DNA from: Anthopleura xanthogrammica
Taxonomy: Eukaryota > Cnidaria > Anthozoa > Actiniaria > Actiniidae
Length of the DNA: 64,000 bases
Direction: 5' to 3'
NCBI GenBank assembly: GCA_964019055.1
Contig: OZ025215.1
Coordinates: 3,973,001-4,037,000 of the forward strand
Notes under the pieces: generated by a model
The model's database searches: none
What the model was told of the DNA's origin: nothing
The model's input: the letters and a program-made list of their open reading frames with translations, nothing else
Shown here: positions 32,706 through 42,500 of the stretch, piece after piece
Numbering within the stretch: the first letter of the stretch is position 1
How the letters are laid out: every line of letters starts with the position of its first letter
Translations under genes and position numbers: made by a program

Positions 32706-35097
32706 TGGATTTAGATATAAGTTAAATATTTAAGAAAATATTTGAATTCACGGAGCTAGAACAGAACCGTCTTTCCTCTAATGCAGTCATGCAGTAATAA
32801 AAAAATAAAACTTTCTTGGAAGATTCAATTAATATTTGTCATAACAACTGCTAGTGCTCAAAGCCTCCTTTATCCAGTTTATGCTTGCCGGGTTTTTTTA
32901 GCATTTTTTTGATTCATCAAGCACATTTTCCTTGAGCAAACAAAAATAGTCGATCCCAGAGTGTAATCGAATCTCTGACAAGGCATGCTAGCGGCCAGAG
33001 ACTTACTGATAACCTACATAAGCTGGGGTTTTTTTTTCTGGCCAAGTCGAGTATGTCTACTTTGTACTGTTGATATCTATACCATGATGGCTTCTCTTCA
33101 TCAAGCAAGGGAGCACGGCAGAATCCTTTTCGACAGCTGGGTATTTTGATTTTTATCGTTACGCACATCCGCCATTTTGAATTTCGTTGATAAACTGCTG
33201 ACCACAAATATCTCTTTTGAACGAAGCCTTCGGAGCGTGTCGTAAAGTAACGATTGCTCTTTCTGAATTTAGTGGGGGATTTCCAAACGGGGTTTCATGT
33301 GATCAACAATAAGCTGGTAAATTAAAATAATTACTAATCTAATTCTGGAAAAACATCTCTGTGTTAGGGATGGATCAATTAAAGAACGTCCAAATCAAGT
33401 CGATCTTCTTCACCAAGGATACGATATATCATGGCCACTGTCCATTTTTCAGACGGTTAACCTTGAGCACAATAAAGCGTTCCAATTTTTTTCTAAGATT
33501 ATCGAATTTTTTTATGTGTTCTAAGATAAATTATCTTGGTTTGTACGAAGTTTCAACATGGTACCATCTTAAACAAACCGGTACCACTCAGGCTTCGAAA
33601 GATTGAGTCTCCGACGGCCATAATGAAGCTCTTGTTAACGGTAAACCTCGGGTTGAGTGTTTTGGTTTGTCATACTCTTAAACTTTGTTTTCACTTTATA
33701 AATTACAAGATAGTTTTTAATATGACTTTTAATAGACTCTTCTAGTTCTAATCGTATAGCCAACTTCACCAGTAAGTCTTAACTTTTCATTTCAGTAGAG
33801 TTATGTTCCTCTATAAACGGCGATGGCGTTACTGAGTCTAGTTGAGTTTAGTAGTCAACTACTGTAGCTTACGTATTTATATGTGTGCAGATCGCTTTAT
33901 GAATTATTGTAAAATTTATGTGATATCTTGAAACCTCAGTATTAGAACTTCATAATTGCAAATGACTAGATATTATAGCGGAATTGTTCTTCTTGCCAAA
34001 TAATAATAATAATAATAATAATGGGTTCTTATAATAGCGCATTTCACATCGTCTCAATGCGCTTTACAATTTTTAACCAGTGGAGGACTTTACGGGCTGC
34101 ATATTAAGGCGCTATTAGCAGCCGTGCAGCTTACAATCATGAGTGAATTGTTAGTAATTAGTGTTATGCCTCCAAATTGGGATAGGCTGTTGAACCGGGA
34201 ATATACAACAGAAGTCTTACTTTATATAGTTAAAAGGTTGATCGCGAAGTTTCCCACTGAAACCGCTACTTTGAACAGCAATGTACTCTACCATAAAGCT
34301 TGTCACACACGATTTATACATCCTAATGGTACAATGGCTACACTCATTTTCTAAAAGTGTAGTAATAAAAAGTCCAGTTTAATATTTCGCTTGCGATTCA
34401 GTTTTATTTAAACCTCGCAAAGTCCTTTAGGATCTCGATCGCCACATTCAATGTTTTGATTCTGCTTGAGTTTGTGACATTTTGCAGTTAATTTTTAATA
34501 ATAATGTGACGTTTTGCTGACGTACTGCGAAATCTCGGTACGTGATTGGCCAGATCACTGATTAGAAATCTCGCCAGATGTTACTATAATCCGGACTGTT
34601 AATTGAAATGAACCTGCGGTCCCTGCACAAGCAAAGGGTCTTCACACTGCCACTATGTAAGACTAATACATACTTTATTAATGCTAGCGCAAGGCTTTAT
34701 TATCCTAACTGAGTGCTTCATAATTCTAAATGAGTGTATGTGGCCAGATGTTTTCAACAGTGGTGTTTTCCACTTCTTATTATTGTCATTTATTGAGGAA
34801 CTAATTTTAGCTTTTATAGTGTATTATAATAATTATTATATTATCTTATGTTTATTAAATAAAGGTTCAAACGCTAGGGCGAGGTCTTGAATTTCAATGT
34901 AAACCCGAGCCCGTGCGTTTGAAGTTGTTTAAAAACTTACCAAACCCTATTTTTATTGTTTCAATGCAAAAATCCTGGAAATAGGAACTCAAATAATCGG
35001 ATTTAATTTATATCGAGTAATTTATATTTGCATCAAATTAACGTCGAACAATAGCTGTGCTGAGATAAAGCTTCTTAAAATTCCATCTTTGTCAACG
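32706..35097. other. Intergenic DNA with a dispersed-repeat tail
   Basis: No exon recognised. 34001-34023 is an AAT run followed by a sequence containing CTCAATGCGCTTTACAATTT, which has the look of a SINE or MITE end common in corals (not searched). The frame at 34124-34354 includes VLYHKACHTRF but has no clear family. Confidence 0.45.
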
Positions 35098-35173
35098 ATT
35101 TACCGGATAGCATAGTGGTAAGTGAATGGACTGTAAGATGTGAAGGGTTGAGCGTTCGATGCTCGGTAGGGTC
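35098..35173 (+). tRNA. tRNA-like sequence (SINE head or pseudogene)
   Basis: GGATAGCATAGTGGTAAGTG is a D-arm/box A, GACTGTAAG has a GTA anticodon-like loop, and TGAGCGTTCGATGCTCG is a nearly perfect T-arm/box B. The acceptor and anticodon stems pair poorly, so it is not a functional tRNA. Confidence 0.45.
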
Positions 35174-35851
35174 AATTCGCAAGATTTCATTTGCGTTTTT
35201 TTAAAGGTTAGAATAGTCAATTCCTTAAGTTTTAAGACTTCTAGTGTGTGTCTAAAATCTCAAATAAATATGCATTGAATTTCAAAATTTCAAAACTCTC
35301 AAATGTGTGTGTATATGACTAGCTTGGCAAGAAAACCTAATGCAGGTCTTGAATTCAAAATTAAAAACCTGTCCCGGGTCTTCCGCCGAATTTAAGAACC
35401 TACATTAAACAATGGAAATAGGATGTGGTTAGTTTTTAATATAGTTTTGTAAACCTTAGCAAGTCAGTTGTAGTTGCAATTTAGGGTGAATAATAAAACC
35501 CTCTATCTGCATCTATCTACTTGTCTGCCGTCTGTCTATCTGTCTGTTTGCACTGAATTTCCGCGTGGGTCCGTATGTATGGCCATAACCCATAAAATGG
35601 TGGCATATTCATTATCCATGATAGTTTGAAGCTTCATCTTCATCTTCAGGTTCCGTCTACACGACCTTTTTGAAATCATTTTCGAGTGATCATTCAGTTC
35701 CAAATGGAAACGCTGCGACAACCTTAACTAACAGATTTTCTTATTATTTTTTAAATGTATGAGACATATTGTATTGTAGTATACAAGAATAATTTTCGAA
35801 AAAAACCAGTAATGATCTAAAATGCAAAATTCCGTCCGTAGGTGATTCGCG
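35174..35851. other. Upstream region of the NLR-like gene
   Basis: CCGTCCGTAG just upstream of the start codon (35842) has the form of a splice acceptor, so a non-coding first exon may lie here or further upstream. No promoter motif called. Confidence 0.4.
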
Positions 35852-38800
35852 ATGGCCTCAGCACAAGAGTATTCCACAGAGGAACTTAACTACTTCAGGG
35901 TTTGCAACGTCACCACTCGAATCATTGCTGATGGACTAAGAAAAGTCTTCAAACAACTATGGGACACCCATTATCAGGCGACACACGGCCAGTGGCAAGA
36001 TACGGCTAAAAATGGCATTGATTTGTACAGCATGGAATCACCTAAAAGTCGGAAAAGAAATTCTAGAGAACTTGCTATTTTGAGAAATGGGAATAGTATT
36101 GAATGGGACTGTACCTGTCTTTTCTTTGCCATTCTTTACTCAGACAGTATTGGCAAAGGTCTCGATCCAGTTGTTAAGAAAGGCGTGGATGACTTACGTC
36201 AGTTTCGTAATAAAGTCTTTGCTCATGTGTCCGATGGAAAGTTAACAGAAATGGATTTTCAAACCTCTATCCAAGCGGTCATAACTGCTTTTAACACCCT
36301 GAAACTAGACGTTGCTGATATCGAGGCAATCAAAAATCAGAAAAAATTTCCTACAGAAGAATTACACGACACTCAGAAAAAGTTAGAAAAGGAGAAAATG
36401 CGTAACGAGGAACCACAATCATTTTGTGTTTTGCCACCCAAACCATCACACGAAGTTATCAATCGTTCAGGCGAAATAACGGAGATACTAAAAGAGATGA
36501 AAAGGTTGAGAAGCACAAAAACAAATGAAGTAACTGTTGTTTATCTGTCTGGGAATCCTGGCTGTGGCAAAAGCGAGATGGCAAGACAGATAGGTGAGAA
36601 GGTTTTCGAAAATGTTCCCGAAAACGTAACAGATCAAGCAAAGTTTGTTTTCGCTCTCAACGCATCCAGTACAGACGCATTAATAAAATCATATATTGAA
36701 CTTGCAATTAGTTTAAACTGTGATGAGAACTCTACAACGAGTATTGTAACATCAAAAGATCTCTCTCAGGAAGACAAACTCAATCATCTTAGAAGTCGTG
36801 TAGCTCCTAAACTACGAAAGTATTCCTCGTGGCTCATGATAGTGGATAACGTGACAGACGTTAAATCCGCCTTCAGATACTTGCCACAAGTGGGAGAGAA
36901 GACTGATGGTAATGGTCAGTTACTTGTTACCACACAAGACAGTCGATCTATCGGTGCAAACGATTCTTACTCTTACCATTTATCCCTTAGTCGAGGTATG
37001 GAACCTGATGAAGCGGTGAACACACTTTCTGAAATATCTGGCATTGTTCCTGATAAAGATTGCATTTTACGAGTTGCGAAGGCTTTAGATTTCCAACCTT
37101 TAGCACTAGCGTGTGCAGCGACTTACATGAAACGTGTAAGTGTTACCAAACCTTCGATATCATGGAAAGAATACTTACAGAAGCTTCAACAAGGTAAGCG
37201 AGATGCGACTGAAGAGGAATATACAAGAATTAGTAAAACTTATTCTCAATCGATGACTGGCGCAGTCAAGTTGGCCTTAGAAAAAGAAATGGCTGAAAGC
37301 ATGGTTATGATGCACGCTTTTCAGTTCTTGTCTGCAGTGGCTCCTGACCGGATACCCCTAGAATATGTCGTCCAATATATAACACAGTGCTTGGCAGATC
37401 AAGACGAAGATCACGTAGCCGCCACTGTCTTTTCATCTTCACTTATTCTTTGTTCCGAAGACCAGTTAAAAGAGATTGGTGTACATCAAGTTGTGCATAG
37501 TTGTCTACAATGTACTGTTCAACACATGTTCAAGAACAAAGAGGAAGAATTTTATTTCTTGGTAAACGTAATTCATGCTTTTTCAGCACTTCTCAATGTC
37601 TTTGACAAGGACAACGTCGACAATATTACAATGACGAAATTTGTGGCAGTGCACTTTACACACCTCTCTAACAAAATGATTCTTTATGCGACAAATCCTT
37701 TATCACCCAAAACACTGAAGAACCTGTTTGAAAATAACTACGAAGAATCCAGTATATTCATAACAACCGCAGGACATATCTGCAAAACACACGCTCAGTA
37801 CAAAGCCGCAAATAACTTGTATAAAATAGTACTGATGATTGACGAAACTTTTTATCACCGTAATCATCAAACAATGGTTATAACATTGAGTAATCTAGGG
37901 AACAGCCTAAATGATCTGGGGAAGCATGAAGAAGCGCACCATTGTTATCAAAGGGCATTGGCTATTCAAGAGATGGCATACGATCAAAATCATCCAACAT
38001 TAGCTATAACATTGGGTAATCTAGGTGGCAGCCTACGTGATCTGGGCAAGCATGAAGAAGCGCACCAATGTTATCAAAGGGCATTGGCTATTCAAGAGAT
38101 GGCATACGATCAAAATCATCCAACATTAGCTATAACATTGGGTAATCTAGGTGGCAGCCTACGTGATCTGGGCAAGCATGAAGAAGCGCACCAATGTTAT
38201 CAAAGGGCATTGGCTATTGAAGAGATGGCATACGATCAAAATCATCCAACATTAGCTATAACATTGGGTAATCTAGGTGGCAGCCTAGGTGATCTGGGCA
38301 AGCATGAAGAAGCGCACCAATGTTATCAAAGGGCATTGGCTATTCAAGAGATGGCATACGATCAAAATCATCCAACATTAGCTATAACATTGGGTAATCT
38401 AGGTGGCAGCCTACGTGATCTGGGCAAGCATGAAGAAGCGCACCAATGTTATCAAAGGGCATTGGCTATTCAAGAGATGGCATACGATCAAAATCATCCA
38501 ACATTAGCTATAATATTGGGTAATCTAGGTTGCAGCCTACGTGATCTCGGCAAGCATGAAGAAGCGCACCAATGTTATCAAAGGGCATTGGCTATTCAAG
38601 AGATGGCATACGATCAAAATCATCCAACATTAGCTATAATATTGGGTAATCTAGGTTGCAGCCTACGTGATCTCGGCAAGCATGAAGAAGCGCACCAATG
38701 TTATCAAAGGGCATTGGCTATTCAAGAGATGGCATACGATCAAAATCATCCAACATTAGCTATAACATTGGGTAATCTAGGTGGCAGCCTAGGTGATCTG

Positions 38801-39580
38801 GGCAAGCATGAAGAAGCGCACCAATGTTATCAAAGGGCATTGGCTATTGAAGAGATGGCATACGATCAAAATCATCCAACATTAGCTATAACATTGGGTA
38901 ATCTAGGTGGCAGCCTAGGTGATCTGGGCAAGCATGAAGAAGCGCACCAATGTTATCAAAGGGCATTGGCTATTCAAGAGATGGCATACGATCAAAATCA
39001 TCCAACATTAGCTATAACATTGGGTAATCTAGGTGGCAGCCTAGGTGATCTGGGCAAGCATGAAGAAGCGCACCAATGTTATCAAAGGGCATTGGCTATT
39101 CAAGAGATGGCATACGATCAAAATCATCCAACATTAGCTATAACATTGGGTAATCTAGGATGCAGCCTACGTGATCTCGGCAAGCATGAAGAAGCGCACC
39201 AATGTTATCAAAGGGCATTGGCTATTAAAGAGATGGCATACGATCAAAATCATCCAACATTAGCTATAACATTGGTTAATCTAGGTGGCAGCCTAGGTGA
39301 TCTGGGCAAGCATGAAGAAGCGCACCAATGTTATCAAAGGGCATTAGCTATTGAAGAGATGGCATACGATCAAAATCATCCAACATTAGCTATAAGATTG
39401 GGTAATCTAGGTGGCAGCCTACGTGATCTGGGGAAGCATGAAGAAGCGCACCAATGTTATCAAAGGGCATTGGCTATTCAAGAGATGGCATACGATCAAA
39501 ATCATCCAACATTAGCTATAACATTGGGTAATCTAGGTGCCAGCCTACGTGATCTGGGCAAGCATGAAGAAGCGCACTAA
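35852..39580 (+). CDS. HEPN (DZIP3-like) - NB-ARC - TPR receptor, NLR-like
   Basis: 1242 residues to the first in-frame TAA. Residues about 15-160 match DZIP3-type HEPN; R119-N120-x4-H125 (RNKVFAH) is the intact RNase motif of active HEPN domains. After a Glu/Lys linker, the NB-ARC/STAND module shows P-loop GNPGCGKSE (234-242, K240), Walker B WLMIVDNV (327-334, D332), sensor LLVTTQDSR (357-365), GLPL-like FQPLALA (414-420) and a winged-helix end VHQVVHSCLQ (544-553, MHD-equivalent). From about 675 onward come 42-residue TPR repeats of the kinesin-light-chain/nephrocystin type (LGNLGGSLRDLGKHEEAHQC, YQRALAIQEMAYDQNHPTLA). By family this is an intracellular immune sensor: repeats detect, the ATPase oligomerises, HEPN may cut RNA. 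Cytosolic; no signal peptide or membrane segment. The ligand is unknown. Confidence 0.9.
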   Translation: MASAQEYSTEELNYFRVCNVTTRIIADGLRKVFKQLWDTHYQATHGQWQDTAKNGIDLYSMESPKSRKRNSRELAILRNGNSIEWDCTCLFFAILYSDSIGKGLDPVVKKGVDDLRQFRNKVFAHVSDGKLTEMDFQTSIQAVITAFNTLKLDVADIEAIKNQKKFPTEELHDTQKKLEKEKMRNEEPQSFCVLPPKPSHEVINRSGEITEILKEMKRLRSTKTNEVTVVYLSGNPGCGKSEMARQIGEKVFENVPENVTDQAKFVFALNASSTDALIKSYIELAISLNCDENSTTSIVTSKDLSQEDKLNHLRSRVAPKLRKYSSWLMIVDNVTDVKSAFRYLPQVGEKTDGNGQLLVTTQDSRSIGANDSYSYHLSLSRGMEPDEAVNTLSEISGIVPDKDCILRVAKALDFQPLALACAATYMKRVSVTKPSISWKEYLQKLQQGKRDATEEEYTRISKTYSQSMTGAVKLALEKEMAESMVMMHAFQFLSAVAPDRIPLEYVVQYITQCLADQDEDHVAATVFSSSLILCSEDQLKEIGVHQVVHSCLQCTVQHMFKNKEEEFYFLVNVIHAFSALLNVFDKDNVDNITMTKFVAVHFTHLSNKMILYATNPLSPKTLKNLFENNYEESSIFITTAGHICKTHAQYKAANNLYKIVLMIDETFYHRNHQTMVITLSNLGNSLNDLGKHEEAHHCYQRALAIQEMAYDQNHPTLAITLGNLGGSLRDLGKHEEAHQCYQRALAIQEMAYDQNHPTLAITLGNLGGSLRDLGKHEEAHQCYQRALAIEEMAYDQNHPTLAITLGNLGGSLGDLGKHEEAHQCYQRALAIQEMAYDQNHPTLAITLGNLGGSLRDLGKHEEAHQCYQRALAIQEMAYDQNHPTLAIILGNLGCSLRDLGKHEEAHQCYQRALAIQEMAYDQNHPTLAIILGNLGCSLRDLGKHEEAHQCYQRALAIQEMAYDQNHPTLAITLGNLGGSLGDLGKHEEAHQCYQRALAIEEMAYDQNHPTLAITLGNLGGSLGDLGKHEEAHQCYQRALAIQEMAYDQNHPTLAITLGNLGGSLGDLGKHEEAHQCYQRALAIQEMAYDQNHPTLAITLGNLGCSLRDLGKHEEAHQCYQRALAIKEMAYDQNHPTLAITLVNLGGSLGDLGKHEEAHQCYQRALAIEEMAYDQNHPTLAIRLGNLGGSLRDLGKHEEAHQCYQRALAIQEMAYDQNHPTLAITLGNLGASLRDLGKHEEAH

Positions 39581-42500
39581 TGTTATCAAAGGGCATTGGC
39601 TATTAAAGAGATGGCATACGATCAAAATCATCCAACATTAGCTATAACATTGGGTAATCTAGGTGGCAGCCTAGGTGATCTAGGCAAGCATGAAGAAGCG
39701 CACCAATGTTATCAAAGGGCATTGGCTATTCAAGAGATGGCATACGATCAAAATCATCCAACATTAGCTATAACATTGGGTAATCTAGGTGGCAGCCTAC
39801 GTGATCTGGGCAAGCATGAAGAAGCGCACCAATGTTATCAAAGGGCATTGGCTATTGAAGAGATGGCATACAATCAAAATCATCCAACATTAGCTATAAC
39901 ATTGGGTAATCTAGGTGGCAGCCTACGTGATCTGGGCAAGCATGAAGAAGCGCACCAATGTTATCAAAGGGCATTGGCTATTAAAGAGATGGCATACAAT
40001 CAAAATCATCCAACATTAGCTATAACATTGGGTAATCTAGGTTGCAGCCTACGTGATCTGGGCAAGCATGAAGAAGCGCACCAATGTTATCAAAGGGCAT
40101 TGGCTATTCAAGAGATGGCATACGATCAAAATCATCCAACATTAGCTATAACATTGGGTAATCTAGGTGGCAGCCTAGGTGATCTGGGCAAGCATGAAGA
40201 AGCGCACCAATGTTATCAAAGGGCATTGGCTATTCAAGAGATGGCATACGATCAAAATCATCCAACATTAGCTATAACATTGGGTAATCTAGGTGGCAGC
40301 CTACGTGATCTGGGCAAGCATGAAGAAGCGCACCAATGTTATCAAAGGGCATTGGCTATTCAAGAGATGGCATACGATCAAAATCATCCAACATTAGCTA
40401 TAATATTGGGTAATCTAGGTTGCAGCCTACGTGATCTCGGCAAGCATGAAGAAGCGCACCAATGTTATCAAAGGGCATTGGCTATTCAAGAGATGGCATA
40501 CGATCAAAATCATCCAACATTAGCTATAACATTGGGTAATCTAGGTGGCAGCCTAGGTAATCTGGGCAAGCATGAAGAAGCGCACCAATGTTATCAAAGG
40601 GCATTGGCTATTGAAGAGATGGCATACGATCAAAATCATCCAACATTAGCTATAACATTGGGTAATCTAGGTGGCAGCCTAGGTGATCTGGGCAAGCATG
40701 AAGAAGCGCACCAATGTTATCAAAGGGCATTGGCTATTCAAGAGATGGCATACGATCAAAATCATCCAACATTAGCTATAACATTGGGTAATCTAGGTGG
40801 CAGCCTAGGTGATCTGGGCAAGCATGAAGAAGCGCACCAATGTTATCAAAGGGCATTGGCTATTCAAGAGATGGCATACGATCAAAATCATCCAACATTA
40901 GCTATAACATTGGGTAATCTAGGTGGCAGCCTACGTGATCTGGGCAAGCATGAAGAAGCGCACCAATGTTATCAAAGGGCATTGGCTATTCAAGAGATGG
41001 CATACGATCAAAATCATCCAACATTAGCTATAATATTGGGTAATCTAGGTTGCAATCTACGTGATCTCGGCAAGCATGAAGAAGCGCACCAATGTTATCA
41101 AAGGGCATTGGCTATTCAAGAGATGGCATACGATCAAAATCATCCAACATTAGCTATAACATTGGGTAATCTAGGTGGCAGCCTACGTGATCTGGGCAAG
41201 CATGAAGAAGCGCACCAATGTTATCAAAGGGCATTGGCTATTGAAGAGATGGCATACGATCAAAATCATCCAACATTAGCTATAACATTGGGTAATCTAG
41301 GTGGCAGCCTACGTGATCTGGGCAAGCATGAAGAAGCGCACCAATGTTATCAAAGGGCATTGGCTATTCAAGAGATGGCATACGATCAAAATCATCCAAC
41401 ATTAGCTATAATATTGGGTAATCTAGGTTGCAGCCTACGTGATCTCGGCAAGCATGAAGAAGCGCACCAATGTTATCAAAGGGCATTGGCTATTCAAGAG
41501 ATGGCATACGATCAAAATCATCCAACATTAGCTATAATATTGGGTAATCTAGGTTGCAGCCTACGTGATCTCGGCAAGCATGAAGAAGCGCACCAATGTT
41601 ATCAAAGGGCATTGGCTATTCAAGAGATGGCATACGATCAAAATCATCCAACATTAGCTATAACATTGGGTAATCTAGGTGGCAGCCTAGGTGATCTGGG
41701 CAAGCATGAAGAAGCGCACCAATGTTATCAAAGGGCATTGGCTATTGAAGAGATGGCATACGATCAAAATCATCCAACATTAGCTATAACATTGGGTAAT
41801 CTAGGTGGCAGCCTACGTGATCTGGGCAAGCATGAAGAAGCGCACCAATGTTATCAAAGGGCATTGGCTATTCAAGAGATGGCATACGATCAAAATCATC
41901 CAACATTAGCTATAATATTGGGTAATCTAGGTTGCAGCCTACGTGATCTCGGCAAGCATGAAGAAGCGCACCAATGTTATCAAAGGGCATTGGCTATTCA
42001 AGAGATGGCATACGATCAAAATCATCCAACATTAGCTATAACATTGGGTAATCTAGGTGGCAGCCTAGGTGATCTGGGCAAGCATGAAGAAGCGCACCAA
42101 TGTTATCAAAGGGCATTGGCTATTGAAGAGATGGCATACGATCAAAATCATCCAACATTAGCTATAACATTGGATAATCTAGGTGGCAGCCTAGGTGATC
42201 TGGGCAAGCATGAAGAAGCGCACCAATGTTATCAAAGGGCATTGGCTATTCAAGAGATGGCATACGATCAAAATCATCCAACATTAGCTATAACATTGGG
42301 TAATCTAGGTGGCAGCCTAGGTGATCTGGGCAAGCATGAAGAAGCGCACCAATGTTATCAAAGGGCATTGGCTATTCAAGAGATGGCATACGATCAAAAT
42401 CATCCAACATTAGCTATAACATTGGGTAATCTAGGTGGCAGCCTACGTGATCTGGGCAAGCATGAAGAAGCGCACCAATGTTATCAAAGGGCATTGGTTA

